A DNA stretch of 64,000 bases, from positions 1,736,001 through 1,800,000 of the forward strand of contig NZ_JAUSQX010000001.1 in assembly GCF_030811535.1 (NCBI RefSeq), written 5' to 3'. This DNA is from Trueperella bonasi. GTDB taxonomy: Bacteria > Actinomycetota > Actinomycetes > Actinomycetales > Actinomycetaceae. Below the pieces are notes generated by a model that saw nothing but the letters and a program-made list of their open reading frames with translations, did no database searches and was not told the DNA's origin. Shown here one piece after another: positions 52,530 through 61,582 of this stretch. Each line of letters opens with the position of its first letter. Within the stretch, counting starts at the first letter, position 1. The position numbers were made by a program, and so were the translations under genes.

Positions 52530-52778
52530 ATGGCCACCGAAGAAGATCCAGAAACTCGCGATCATCCCAGCAAGCCGAGCAAAATGGACCACTTCACCCC
52601 CGAAGAACGCGAACAAATCAAACGCTCACAACGCCGCATCATGGCCGGCGGCCTCGTTTTCGGCATCCTCCTCGCCATCCTCGGATTCTTCGCCGCCCAA
52701 AACCTCACCTCAAACGACGACAGCCAGCCCCCAGCAACACCCCCAGCAATAGAAAAGATCACACATGTTCGGACGTAA
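52530..52778 (+). CDS. Small single-span membrane protein
   Basis: 82 residues: a charged N-terminal half (HFTPEEREQIKRSQRRIMAG), one membrane helix (GLVFGILLAILGFFAAQNL) and a short polar external tail. ATG 52530 after GAAAGGC. Its last 14 bases overlap the following gene, so they share a transcript. I do not recognise the family. Confidence 0.7.
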   Translation: MATEEDPETRDHPSKPSKMDHFTPEEREQIKRSQRRIMAGGLVFGILLAILGFFAAQNLTSNDDSQPPATPPAIEKITHVRT

Positions 52779-53253
52779 AAAACTACCCACCCACCTCTCC
52801 AACGAAAACGGCAAGATGCCCATTGCAGCCACACCAGCCGAACCCGAAGGCACCTGGCTCGCAGGCTGGGAAGGGCACTTCGCCGTCGTACCAGAAACGG
52901 GGGAGCGGCAAACCTACACCTGGGCCGACTTCGAAGCCGCCACCTGGAACGACGACACGGACACGCTCACCCTCACCTTCGTCGACCCCCGCCACGAACC
53001 CATGAGCTTCACCATCCCACGCGAAGCCGACCCCACCGCCATCACCATGATCCACGAACGCATCGAACGCTCCATCGTCCACCGCCAAGTCGAAGAGCTA
53101 CCCTCCGGCGCTATCGCCCGCGGGCAAGTCCGCCGCAATGCGGACGAAACCCTGTTCACCCAAATCATCGTCGACGCCAACATCACCGACGCCGACCGCG
53201 AAGCCCTCGACACCCTCGAAAACCAGCTACGCGAGAGCGTCGGGCTCGACTAG
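52765..53253 (+). CDS. Conserved-looking protein of unknown function
   Basis: A soluble protein of 162 residues with no signal peptide. WLAGWEGHFAVVPETGERQTY and TLTLTFVDPRHEPMSF suggest a PH-like or beta-sandwich fold, with C-terminal helices (ITDADREALDTLENQL). ATG 52765 overlaps the small membrane protein gene by 14 bases. Not recognised. Confidence 0.7.
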   Translation: MFGRKKLPTHLSNENGKMPIAATPAEPEGTWLAGWEGHFAVVPETGERQTYTWADFEAATWNDDTDTLTLTFVDPRHEPMSFTIPREADPTAITMIHERIERSIVHRQVEELPSGAIARGQVRRNADETLFTQIIVDANITDADREALDTLENQLRESVGLD

Positions 53254-53359
53254 CGCAAGCCACCCGACAAGCCACCTGTGGAACCACCCACACTGCCCGA
53301 AAAACCGGCCCGCAAAATTCGCTTTTGCAGATCTGTTTGCTAAAGTGATCAAGTCGCAA

Positions 53360-53431
53360 TCCCGCGTAGCTCAATGGCAGAGCATTCGACTGTTAATCGA
53401 AGGGTTGTTGGTTCGAGTCCAACCGCGGGAG
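53360..53431 (+). tRNA. tRNA-Asn (GTT)
   Basis: Acceptor TCCCGCG with CGCGGGA, D stem GCTC/GAGC, anticodon stem TTCGA/TCGAA around CTGTTAA (anticodon GTT), T arm GTTGG-TTCGAGT-CCAAC, discriminator G. CCA is encoded at 53432-53434. Confidence 0.95.
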
Positions 53432-53527
53432 CCACTAGCCCTAGCGCTCTTCGCAAGAAAAACTCGCCGATTTTCAAGGTACGCATTTCCAAGGCGTTTA
53501 GCTGACCGCGTTCGGTAATCTGAGCTT

Positions 53528-54133
53528 ATGAAGAAAACTCTCACCCCCGTCGTCGCTACCTTGGCCTTGACCGGAGCTTTGACCTTGGCCGGATGCGTAG
53601 ATCACGCCGAAACCTCGCCGTCGCCGAGTGGTACCGCACCGACGGGCACCGAACCGACGGGCACGGGACCAACTGGTACAGCACCGACGCACACCAGCCC
53701 CACGCAGCAAGCCGCGGGTAGCGAAACGTGCGTGGGTAAATTCGGCTGGGGCGCAGGGTCGGTGCACCCGGATTACTACTACGCGTGGTCTGCCACCGTG
53801 AACGCCGATCACACGCTCGATTTCACCTATTCCACAGAGTACTTCGGGGTAGCAGACCCGCTGGTCGAAGAAAAAGGCATTAAAATCTCGGCCGACGAGC
53901 ACGCCGCACTGTGCGAAGCGATCACGAACCTTGAAGAACCCGACATGAAGAAAGATGGCGGGCAGCCCTTTTGGTGGGATCTCACCGCCGGCGGCCGCCA
54001 GTTCAAAGGCTCGACTGACGAAAGCAGCGATTACTGGTACGCCGAGAAACTGGCGGTACAACTCATCGGCCAGGACATGTTCGACGACGTGCGTAAACAG
54101 CACGAAACTTTAATTGAACAAGAAGGAAATTAG
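53528..54133 (+). CDS. Lipoprotein of unknown function, first of a tandem pair
   Basis: A lipoprotein of 201 residues: the signal peptide ends LTLAGC (Cys23), followed by a Thr/Gly/Pro repeat (PTGTEPTGTGPTGT) and a globular domain with CVGKFGWGAGSVHPDYYYAW, LCEAITNLEEPDMKKDGG and a C-terminal amphipathic helix (MFDDVRKQHETLIEQ). No known family recognised. Its paralogue lies 36 bases downstream, frameshifted. The likely location is the outer face of the membrane. Confidence 0.8.
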   Translation: MKKTLTPVVATLALTGALTLAGCVDHAETSPSPSGTAPTGTEPTGTGPTGTAPTHTSPTQQAAGSETCVGKFGWGAGSVHPDYYYAWSATVNADHTLDFTYSTEYFGVADPLVEEKGIKISADEHAALCEAITNLEEPDMKKDGGQPFWWDLTAGGRQFKGSTDESSDYWYAEKLAVQLIGQDMFDDVRKQHETLIEQEGN

Positions 54134-54169
54134 CGCCGGCGCCACAGACACTCACGTTGGGATCAGGGT

Positions 54170-54762
54170 ATGAAAAAGATTTTCGCACTCACCACCGCCG
54201 CCGCTTTAGCTTTTGGCCCGTCCGCATGCTCGTCAGATTCCGCAGAAACTACCGAAACGTCAGGATCGTCGGAGGCTACTAAGGAAACGGGAACGGCCGA
54301 AACCGCTGAAACATCAGAAGCATCCGAACCGTCAGCTGAGTCCGATGCCCCCGATGTTAGCGGCAAAACCTGCACGGGCCTCCTCTTCCTTGAGGCGCGC
54401 CAGAACCCGTAGACACCTACTTTCATTGGGCAGTGAGCATCGACATTCTGGATTACTTGAATTTTCACTACACCGTTGACGGCTCACTATACGAAAATCA
54501 CTTAACAAAAGCAGAATTTATTGACATCACGCCCGAACAACGCGCCGAGCTCTGCCAGGCAGTCATGAAACTCGAAGACAACGGGGCCACAAACGCGGAC
54601 GGCGAAGTATTCTCGTGGACGTTGAGTACCGACGACGGCGGCATGGGAGGCTCCACCGACGACGCCGACGCCTACCGCGAAGTCGTCGAGCTTGCCGAAC
54701 AGCTAGTGGGGCCCGAGCTCTTTGAGGAGACGCGTCGAAAGCACGAAGAGCTTATTCAGTAG
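54170..54762 (+). pseudogene. Second tandem lipoprotein, frameshifted
   Basis: A paralogue of the preceding gene broken by one indel near 54378-54395. Frame 1 gives a lipoprotein signal (AAALAFGPSAC), a Ser/Thr/Glu linker and KTCTGLL before stopping at 54412. A second frame, open through the same spot, gives GAPEPVDTYFHWAVSIDILD and continues LCQAVMKLEDNGATNADGEV and ELFEETRRKHEELIQ to 54762. These match LCEAITNLEEPDMKKDGG and MFDDVRKQHETLIEQ of the intact copy. Function is probably lost unless the shift is programmed. Confidence 0.8.
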
Positions 54763-55163
54763 CGAAGGTTTGGCGCGTGGGCGAGAAAATGAACCACGTG
54801 TATCCGATTCTGCCGATTCCGGAGGCGGTCAAAGCGCACAAGCAGGTTGCTGAAATCATTCGTGACTAGTCACAGTCCAACTTGCCCGAATGCCAAAGTG
54901 CTGGGGCAAACCACTCACAGATGCGAAGGCTTTTGTCCGGGCCGCCCACAGATGCGAGGAGTTGTGCCTAAACGCGAGGGGTAGTTCCCCTCGCAGGTGG
55001 GTAGGACCCCTCGCGTTTGGGATGAGGTCCCAGACGAGCACAGTGTGAGAGCAGTGCGGGCTAGAGCCAGATGGGCAGAACCCCTCGCGTTTGCGGAATA
55101 AGGGCAACCACCCCACAGCCAACCGGCTTTGGCCACACGCCCATCGAGTGAAACAATAGGCCC
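54763..55163. other. Intergenic region with dispersed repeat copies
   Basis: 401 bases. A 26-codon frame at 54789-54869 (HVYPILPIPEAVKAHKQVAE) weakly resembles the C-terminus of a zinc-free quinone oxidoreductase and could be a relic. The rest carries CCCCTCGC-type repeats, including an inverted pair. The last bases hold the def promoter. Confidence 0.45.
54970..55018. repeat. Inverted repeat and dispersed repeat copy A
   Basis: AAACGCGAGGGG (54970-54981) is perfectly inverted as CCCCTCGCGTTT (55007-55018). The right part, CCCCTCGCAGGT (54987-54998) then eight bases then CCCCTCGCGTTTG, recurs at 59746-59780. A further CCCCTCGCGTTTGCGG lies at 55081-55096. Confidence 0.8.
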
Positions 55164-55655
55164 ATGGCTAAACGAGACATCCGCATAATCGGCGACCCCG
55201 TCCTGCGCACACCCTGCGATCCGATCAAAGAAATCACGCCCGGCGTGCGCCAACTGGTCCAAGATCTTCTTGACACCGTCGACGAACCCGGCCGCGCCGG
55301 CCTTGCCGCCAACCAAATCGGGGTCTCCTTGCGCGCTTTCTCGTGGAATATCGAGGGCAACATGGGCTACATCCTCAACCCCGTGATCACCGATATGTCC
55401 ACGGATGAATTTCAAAACGACGACGAGGGCTGCCTCTCCGTTCCCGACCTGTGGTTTCCCTGCAAACGCGCGGTTTACGCACGCGCCGAAGGAACTGACC
55501 TCGATGGCAAGCCCGTCGTCGTGGAAGGTGACGGCATTTGGGGCCAGCTCGTCCAACACGAAGTTGACCACCTCGATGGCTACCTCTACATCGACCGCCT
55601 CGAACGTTCACTTAAAAAAGAAGCCTTCCGCCAACTCAGGGAAAAACAAGCATGA
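55164..55655 (+). CDS. def: Peptide deformylase
   Basis: A metalloenzyme of 163 residues removing the formyl group from nascent proteins. The three motifs are [20 protein letters not shown] with metal ligand C90, and [16 protein letters not shown] with H132, E133 and H136. The actinobacterial type 1 length is normal. ATGA overlap with the next gene; upstream gap rich in repeats. Confidence 0.97.
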   Translation: MAKRDIRIIGDPVLRTPCDPIKEITPGVRQLVQDLLDTVDEPGRAGLAANQIGVSLRAFSWNIEGNMGYILNPVITDMSTDEFQNDDEGCLSVPDLWFPCKRAVYARAEGTDLDGKPVVVEGDGIWGQLVQHEVDHLDGYLYIDRLERSLKKEAFRQLREKQA

Positions 55656-56572
55656 AACCGATCCTCCTGCTCGCCGGCGCATCCGGATTCATTGGCACGC
55701 GCCTGATCGAAGCGTCAGTGTCGGCAGGTTACGACGTGCGGCGGCTCGTACGCAGCGACGACGCCGAGCCGGTCGCCTGGGTGGAGAACTTCCTGTGGGA
55801 CCCGGCTCGCGGCCAAATCGACGAGGCCGCCCTTGACGGCGCTCACGCCGTGATCTGCCTGAACGGCGCGGGCCTGTTCAGCAAGCCCTGGACGGATTCC
55901 TACAAGCAGATCCTGTGGGATTCGCGGATCGACTCCGTCCGCACAATCACCGACGCGCTCATCGCCCGCGACGACCGGCCCCACGTGTTCATCAGCGGCT
56001 CGGCGATCGGCTACTACGGGCCAGATAACGGAGATACCGTGCTCACGGAAGACAGCCCCAATGGCGGAGGCTTCCTCGGCGAACTTTGCGAAGCGTGGGA
56101 AGGCGAGGCCAATCGGGCGGCCGATGCCGGCATCAGAACCGTCACCGCACGCACCGGGCTCGTAATGGGCGCAAGCGGCGGAATGCTCGGCATCCTGCAA
56201 CACCTGTACCGCATTGGGTTCGGCACACAATTGGGGGATGGCACGAACTGGATGGCCACGATCGCGCGCGATGATTACGTGCGTGCGCTGCTTTATATTC
56301 TGCTGACGGATAGCATCGAAGGCCCGGTCAACATGACCAGCCCGGACCCGGTGCCGAATAAAATCTGGCACCGCGCACTGGCCGAGCACGTCAACCGGCC
56401 CGCTTTCCTGCGCGCCCCCGAATTTGCGATGCGCCTGGCGCTTCAAGACTTCGCGGATGAAGCTGTGCTTGCCTCCCAGCGGGTCATGCCGCAAAAGCTT
56501 CTCGAACACGGATACACGTTTATTGCGCCCACGGTTCCCGCTATTTTCAATCACGAGGTCCCCATGGCGTGA
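55652..56572 (+). CDS. TIGR01777-type NAD(P)-binding epimerase
   Basis: A protein of 306 residues of the extended SDR fold. [18 protein letters not shown] is the Rossmann glycine loop. [26 protein letters not shown] and the C-terminal [14 protein letters not shown] (DUF1731 region) are typical of the YfcH/SulA-like TIGR01777 family. Coupled to def by ATGA. The substrate is unknown. Confidence 0.87.
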   Translation: MKPILLLAGASGFIGTRLIEASVSAGYDVRRLVRSDDAEPVAWVENFLWDPARGQIDEAALDGAHAVICLNGAGLFSKPWTDSYKQILWDSRIDSVRTITDALIARDDRPHVFISGSAIGYYGPDNGDTVLTEDSPNGGGFLGELCEAWEGEANRAADAGIRTVTARTGLVMGASGGMLGILQHLYRIGFGTQLGDGTNWMATIARDDYVRALLYILLTDSIEGPVNMTSPDPVPNKIWHRALAEHVNRPAFLRAPEFAMRLALQDFADEAVLASQRVMPQKLLEHGYTFIAPTVPAIFNHEVPMA

Positions 56573-56653
56573 CTTTCGCCCGCCCGTGTGGCATTCTTGA
56601 GATATCGGACCTTCCCGGGTGTTACGGGGAATTTCACCCAATAGGAGGTCACG

Positions 56654-57157
56654 GTGAACAACAAAGCCACACGAGGCGTCATATTTATTCATTCGGTAAC
56701 ACCGGCCGTTCAACCACACGTTGAATGGGCGGTAACAAGCGTGCTTGGCTATCCCGCCCATTTTGAGTGGACGAAGCAACCAGCCGCACCCACCATGAAC
56801 CGCGGCGAAATTTCTTGGACAGGCGAGGCCGGCACCGGCGCGCAGATCGCATCCGCGCTCGGCGGCTGGGAACACTTGCGCTTCGAAGTCACGGAAGAAC
56901 CCACCAGCACCACCGACGGCGGCCGCTGGTCATGCACCCCCGGGCTCGGAATTTTCTACGCGCAAACCGACCAGCTCGGCAACGTCGTCGTACCCGAGAA
57001 TCGGATCCGCGCGGCGATCGAAGATTCGAACGGGGATGCCCAAGAACTTCGGCGCCTGCTCGACGTGGCGTTAGGCCAAGCCTGGGACGACGAACTTGAA
57101 GCGTTCCGCTACGCCGGCGCGGGGGCTCCCGTGCGCTGGCTACACCGCGTGGGTTAA
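56654..57157 (+). CDS. DUF3145 family protein
   Basis: A protein of 167 residues matching actinobacterial DUF3145: TRGVIFIHSVTPAVQPHVEW, then SWTGEAGTGAQIASALGGWEHLRFEV and the C-terminal LGQAWDDELEAFRYAGAG. GTG 56654 follows AGGAGGTCAC. No signal peptide or membrane helix. The molecular function is unknown; the family is restricted to actinobacteria. Confidence 0.88.
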   Translation: MNNKATRGVIFIHSVTPAVQPHVEWAVTSVLGYPAHFEWTKQPAAPTMNRGEISWTGEAGTGAQIASALGGWEHLRFEVTEEPTSTTDGGRWSCTPGLGIFYAQTDQLGNVVVPENRIRAAIEDSNGDAQELRRLLDVALGQAWDDELEAFRYAGAGAPVRWLHRVG

Positions 57158-57180
57158 ATCTGCCGGGCCAAAGGGCAACG

Positions 57181-57618
57181 TCAAGACTTAAACAGGTCCG
57201 CTAAATCCTCCAGCGCGGATTGCAAATCCTCCGGCTCCTCCGCGCCCGGTTCGCCCTGCGCCGCACTTGCTTCGCCCTGCGCCATGCCCGCATCGGTGGC
57301 GTGCCCGTTCGTACCTTTCGCCTCAGCTGGCGTGTCGGCCTCGCCACCAGTCGATTCCAGAAATTCCAGCGGCACATCAGAAAGCGCATGCTCCAACAAA
57401 CTGGCCACTGTGGTGGAAGCCGTGATATCGGCGTCGTTGATCTCTACCTTCGCCATTTTCTCCAAACCCGCAGCTAGCGCCCAAATCGACACCGCATCAA
57501 GCCCGAGATCGTCAACCAAGTGCGCCTGCGGAACGATCTCTTTTTCCGGAATTTCGGGCGCAATCTGGGCAAGAAGCACGCGGGCGCGGGCAAGTGCAAG
57601 ATCGTGGCGGTCGGCCAT
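57181..57618 (-). CDS. Acyl carrier protein-like, attachment serine replaced
   Basis: A protein of 145 residues. The first 80 residues read as an ACP: LVDDLGLDAVSIWALAAGLEK aligns with the DLGLDSL motif but position 42 is Ala (codon GCG at 57493-57495), not the Ser that takes phosphopantetheine. A long acidic, Gly/Ala/Glu-rich tail follows (GMAQGEASAAQGEPGAEEPE), ending LQSALEDLADLFKS. AGGAGTGAA precedes ATG 57618. It cannot be a classical carrier; S44 nearby is not in the right place. Confidence 0.75.
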   Translation of the reverse strand: MADRHDLALARARVLLAQIAPEIPEKEIVPQAHLVDDLGLDAVSIWALAAGLEKMAKVEINDADITASTTVASLLEHALSDVPLEFLESTGGEADTPAEAKGTNGHATDAGMAQGEASAAQGEPGAEEPEDLQSALEDLADLFKS

Positions 57619-57678
57619 TTCACTCCTAGAATAGGTTTCCAAGCCATGCAGGAAAACTGAATCGGTTAGGATCAGGTT

Positions 57679-58320
57679 ATGGCATTTATAGAACTCATGC
57701 GGCAACTGTTCGATGCGTCTCACCACGGCGAGGACACCCCGCACATCCAGCGAGCTGTTCAACTGCGCGACACGCTTTCGGACGATCCGAATGATATCGC
57801 GGCGTTTGAGGAGCTCGCCTCGATTATCAAGAATGCCGAAACCGATCGTAATCCGGCCGACCCGCTCACCGGTGAGAGGGTGACCCCGGATACCGACGAG
57901 CCTGCCACCGACCCCGAGTTGGTGCTGTATGCGCTCGCCGAGGAGATCGGTTCGGATTCGCGGGCGTGGTATCCGCTCGTCCAGCTCGCCCGCCTTTCGG
58001 GAACCAACGACGCCGAATCGGCGCGGCGTTTCCTTGAGACCGCGGCGGATCGCGACGAAACGGGGCTCGCGCTTGCAGAAGGGGTGAAGCTGCTGCGAGA
58101 AACAGGGCAACACGAAGCGGCAATTCAGCTCGGGCTTGGCCGCTGGCAACCCGAGACGCAGATTGTCGCAGTGGGCGAGGAGCTTGCGAACGCGGCGCTC
58201 GAAGCGAAAAAGATTGACGAGGCCCGCGGATACGTGGAGATCCTCAAGGAAGCCGGCGCGCCGGAGGACGTCATCGATGACCTCTCCCTGGCAATCGCCA
58301 CCACGGACGAGGCAAATTAA
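57679..58320 (+). CDS. TPR-like helical repeat protein
   Basis: A protein of 213 residues, all helix, with alternating amphipathic pairs (ALAEGVKLLRETGQHEAAIQLGLG, AALEAKKIDEARGYVEILKEAG) that look like tetratricopeptide repeats. No signal peptide. AGGATCAGGTT before ATG 57679. Its stop TAATG overlaps the YciO gene start. It may be a scaffold; partner unknown. Confidence 0.65.
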   Translation: MAFIELMRQLFDASHHGEDTPHIQRAVQLRDTLSDDPNDIAAFEELASIIKNAETDRNPADPLTGERVTPDTDEPATDPELVLYALAEEIGSDSRAWYPLVQLARLSGTNDAESARRFLETAADRDETGLALAEGVKLLRETGQHEAAIQLGLGRWQPETQIVAVGEELANAALEAKKIDEARGYVEILKEAGAPEDVIDDLSLAIATTDEAN

Positions 58321-58943
58321 TGGCAACCTTCGTTGAAATCCACCCGGACAATCCGCAAACGCGGCTCGTGCGAAAAGTGGTGGACCGCCTGCGCGCGGGC
58401 GAAGTGATCGCACTTCCCACCGATTCCGGATACGCGATCGCGTGCACGCTTGCAAACAAAGACGGCTTGGAGAGGATCCGAACCATCCGCCAAGTGGGGG
58501 AGAAGCACCATTTCACGTTGCTGTGCCACGATTTTGCGCAGCTGGGATCGCTGGTCATTGTGAATAATGCGTTCTTCCGGCTGATCAAATCGCTCACGCC
58601 CGGGCCCTACACGTTCATTATGAAAGGCACTAAGGAAGTGCCGCGCATGATGCTCAACCCGAAGAAAGCCACCGTGGGAGCGCGGATTCCCGAGCACAAT
58701 ATCACCCAGGCGATCGTGGGCGAACTGGGCGAGCCGCTCATGTCGTCCACGCTGATCTTGCCGGGCGAAGAGGAGCCGATGTCGGAAGGCTGGGTTGTGA
58801 ACGAACGGCTCGGTAACGCGCTGGACGTGGTTGTTGACGGGCCTGTTGGCGTTGATGGCCCGACCACCGTGATCGACCTATCGAGCGGAGAGGCGATGAT
58901 CGAGAGAGTCGGTGCGGGCGATATCTCGATGTTTGATGTGTAA
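58320..58943 (+). CDS. yciO: YciO/YrdC family protein (Sua5-like)
   Basis: A protein of 207 residues with the YrdC fold that binds dsRNA or ATP and threonine. GEVIALPTDSGYAIACTL, LLCHDFAQLG, LTPGPYTFIMKGTKEVPRM and VGARIPEHNITQAI are family blocks. The YciO branch (LMSSTLILPGEEEPM) is distinct from TsaC, so threonylcarbamoyl-AMP synthesis is less certain. Coupled to the genes on both sides (TAATG overlaps). Confidence 0.85.
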   Translation: MATFVEIHPDNPQTRLVRKVVDRLRAGEVIALPTDSGYAIACTLANKDGLERIRTIRQVGEKHHFTLLCHDFAQLGSLVIVNNAFFRLIKSLTPGPYTFIMKGTKEVPRMMLNPKKATVGARIPEHNITQAIVGELGEPLMSSTLILPGEEEPMSEGWVVNERLGNALDVVVDGPVGVDGPTTVIDLSSGEAMIERVGAGDISMFDV

Positions 58944-59665
58944 TGCTTAAAGCAGTTCTTTTTGATTTGGACGGCACGCTGGCCAATTCCGGCCCGATCA
59001 TCACAAGCATGATTTCGCAGACCATGCGCGAGCTGGCCGGCGTGGATCAGCCCGACGCCGCCTACCGGCGATACGTGGGCCCGCCGCTGAATGAGAGTTT
59101 TGCCCACATGGGCGTAGCCGAGGCGGAGATTGAAAGCTACATCGATCACTACCGGGCGGCCTATGCACAAGTTCACCACATGACGCCTGCCTTCGACGGA
59201 ATGGAAGAGCTTTTGGCCGCCGTTCGTGAACGTGGGCTTGCGGTTGGGCTTGCGACGTCGAAACTGCAGGCACTCGCCGAAGAGGTGGTCGGCAACCTTG
59301 GGCTCACCGACTACTTTGATACGCTGTGCGGCTGCCACCCGGAGGAAGTGCACCTGGGTAAAGCGGCCGTCGTGGCAACGGCTTTGGATCAGCTGGCGCA
59401 GGCCGGGCACCTGGGCGAAGGCGCGGGCGAGCCGAGCGTAGGTGAACCGAGTGCAGGTGAGCCGAGCTCTGGCGTTCAGTGGCGCGACGACGTCGTGATG
59501 GTGGGCGACCGCATCTACGATATCGAAGGCGCACAGCAATATGGCGTACGGACGATCCTCGTGACCTGGGGCGATACTTGGCCCGACGAGGTGGCGCTCG
59601 CATGGAAAACTGCGGCCACCCCCGCCGAGCTGCTCGACATCCTTGGCAATCTGTCCAACTCGTAA
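58943..59665 (+). CDS. HAD-superfamily phosphatase, phosphoglycolate phosphatase-like
   Basis: A protein of 240 residues. Motif I is FDLDGTLANSG, motif II VGLATSKLQ, and motif III/IV VMVGDRIYDIEGA. A cap domain with MTPAFDGMEELLAAV lies between. Before motif IV there is a low-complexity insertion, GEPSVGEPSAGEPSSG, made of a repeated GEPS unit and absent from typical members. The TAATG overlap with yciO places it in the same operon. Confidence 0.85.
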   Translation: MLKAVLFDLDGTLANSGPIITSMISQTMRELAGVDQPDAAYRRYVGPPLNESFAHMGVAEAEIESYIDHYRAAYAQVHHMTPAFDGMEELLAAVRERGLAVGLATSKLQALAEEVVGNLGLTDYFDTLCGCHPEEVHLGKAAVVATALDQLAQAGHLGEGAGEPSVGEPSAGEPSSGVQWRDDVVMVGDRIYDIEGAQQYGVRTILVTWGDTWPDEVALAWKTAATPAELLDILGNLSNS

Positions 59666-59743
59666 GGTGAGCGCCAAAGGTTAGCGCCACCTGCGAGGAC
59701 TCTTGCCCAGCAACTAAACGATGCAATGACCACCTGAACCTAC

Positions 59744-59782
59744 GCCCCCTCGCAGGTCACCAAAACCCCTCACGTTTGCGGA
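59744..59782. repeat. Dispersed repeat copy B
   Basis: CCCCTCGCAGGT (59746-59757), eight bases, then CCCCTCACGTTTGCGGA. Same order and spacing as the copy near 54987 beside def, suggesting a family of short interspersed intergenic repeats. Confidence 0.75.
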
Positions 59783-61582
59783 TTAAAGATTGCTGAACTG
59801 CGACTGATACAGGTCATGGTAGGCACCCCGGTGGGCAAGCAGAGTCTCATGCGTGCCTTGTTCCACGACGTCGCCATCGACCATCACGATGATCAGATCG
59901 GCGTCACGAATCGTGGAGAGCCGGTGTGCGATCACGAACGACGTGCGGCCCTCGCGCAACTCACCCATCGCGCGCTGCACCAACATTTCGGTGCGTGTAT
60001 CAACCGACGACGTCGCCTCATCCAAAATCAGCACGGCCGGATCCGATAGATATGCTCGTGCGATCGTCAGCAGCTGCTTGCCGCCGGCAGAGATATTGCC
60101 GCCCTCGTCGTCGATCATCGTGTGATAACCATCGGGAAGCTGACGGATCAGCCGATCGACGCCCGTCGCTTTTGCTGCCGCGACCACCTCGTCAAAGGTC
60201 GCTCCCTCTTTGCCAAGCGCAATGTTTTCCTCGATCGTGCCCTCGAACAACCACGTGTCCTGCAAAACCATGCCGATCTGCGAACGCAGTGAATCCTTGG
60301 AAAAATCGCGAGTGGAAACGCCATCGAGGGCGATGCGCCCGCCGTCGATCTCATAGAAACGCATGAGTAGATTGACCAGGGTGGTTTTACCGGCGCCGGT
60401 TGGCCCGACAATCGCGATCTGATCCCCGCGCCGCACGTTTAAGTTCAACCCGTTAATCACCGGGATGCCTTCTTCGTAGGCGAACTCGACGTTTTCGAAC
60501 GTGATCGTGCCGCTGCGGTCAGTTTCCGAAATCAGGTTCTCATAGTTCGCGCTCGCATCCGGGGCCATTTCAGGCGCATCCAAAAACTCGAAGATCCGCT
60601 CGGCAGACGCCGCCGAAGACTGCAGCAAACTCGCCATCGAGGCAAGCGTGGAAACCGGCTGGTTCAGCTGGCGCGAATACTGAATGAATGCCTGCATGCC
60701 GCCAATCGTGAGCTGCCCGTTAATCACCTGCAGGCCGCCCATCACAGCCACAATCACGAACCCGAGATTGGAGACAAAACCCATGGTCGGCTGCGAAAGC
60801 TGCGAAATGAACTGACCCTTATAGCCCGCCACAAAAAGCTCGTGATTGGCCTCGTCGAAAATCTCCTCGAAATCCTCCTCCAGGCCGTAGGCCGTGACAA
60901 CATCCAGGCCCGTAAATGACTCTTCCACGATTGAGGAAACCTCGCCAGTTTTCGCCCACTGCGTGCGAAACTGCGGGCGCGACTTACGTAAAATCACGAC
61001 GACGGCCGCGATCCCGAGCGGGGTGACGGCCAGGGTGGCAAGCGAAAGTGAGGGCGAGATCCAGACCATCAGCGCTACCGTGCCGATCACGGTGTACACC
61101 GAGATAACCACTTGATTAAAGGCCTGCATCAGCGTTTGAGTAACATTATCGATGTCGTTAGTAACGCGCGAAAGGATATCGCCGCGCGGTTGGCGATCCA
61201 GCCAAGATAGAGCCAGTTGGTCGATCTTGTTTTGTGCTGAGCGGCGCAGGCGGTAACCCAGATTTTGGACCAGCTGGCGGATAAAAATTCCAGCCACAAA
61301 ATTTGTGATCGCCGCAATTGCATACAAGCCGATCACCACGCCAAGCACCCGTGCCAGATCGCCGAAGTCAGCGCCGTCGGCGCGTATGCCATCCACAATC
61401 ACGTTCGTCGCATCGCCCAAGAACTTCGGGCCAAGCGCCGCGCCAACCGCCGAGACCAGCATGAGGAACAGAGCAAGAAAGACGCGTAGGCGATCCTCGG
61501 AAAGCCGGTTCCATAACTGGCGAAGGGCAGCGCGGGCATCACGTGCCTCAGTGGCGGCTTGGCTTTGGTTCATCCGGCTCAT
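59783..61582 (-). CDS. Heterodimeric ABC exporter subunit with consensus Walker B
   Basis: A protein of 599 residues: six helices (to about residue 330), then an ATPase. Walker A is GPTGAGKTT, Walker B VLILDEATSSVD with the catalytic Glu, and H-loop VIAHRLSTI. The signature is degenerate (ISAGGKQ instead of LSGGQ). ATG 61582 overlaps the upstream subunit stop by four bases (ATGA), with GGAGGCACG before it. Multidrug or peptide/lipid export, by family. Confidence 0.9.
   Translation of the reverse strand: MSRMNQSQAATEARDARAALRQLWNRLSEDRLRVFLALFLMLVSAVGAALGPKFLGDATNVIVDGIRADGADFGDLARVLGVVIGLYAIAAITNFVAGIFIRQLVQNLGYRLRRSAQNKIDQLALSWLDRQPRGDILSRVTNDIDNVTQTLMQAFNQVVISVYTVIGTVALMVWISPSLSLATLAVTPLGIAAVVVILRKSRPQFRTQWAKTGEVSSIVEESFTGLDVVTAYGLEEDFEEIFDEANHELFVAGYKGQFISQLSQPTMGFVSNLGFVIVAVMGGLQVINGQLTIGGMQAFIQYSRQLNQPVSTLASMASLLQSSAASAERIFEFLDAPEMAPDASANYENLISETDRSGTITFENVEFAYEEGIPVINGLNLNVRRGDQIAIVGPTGAGKTTLVNLLMRFYEIDGGRIALDGVSTRDFSKDSLRSQIGMVLQDTWLFEGTIEENIALGKEGATFDEVVAAAKATGVDRLIRQLPDGYHTMIDDEGGNISAGGKQLLTIARAYLSDPAVLILDEATSSVDTRTEMLVQRAMGELREGRTSFVIAHRLSTIRDADLIIVMVDGDVVEQGTHETLLAHRGAYHDLYQSQFSNL

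Noticed and set aside
54789-54869. 26-codon frame like a quinone oxidoreductase C-terminus
   Set aside because: The similarity is too short and weak to call a gene or a sure relic; mentioned only within the intergenic entry.
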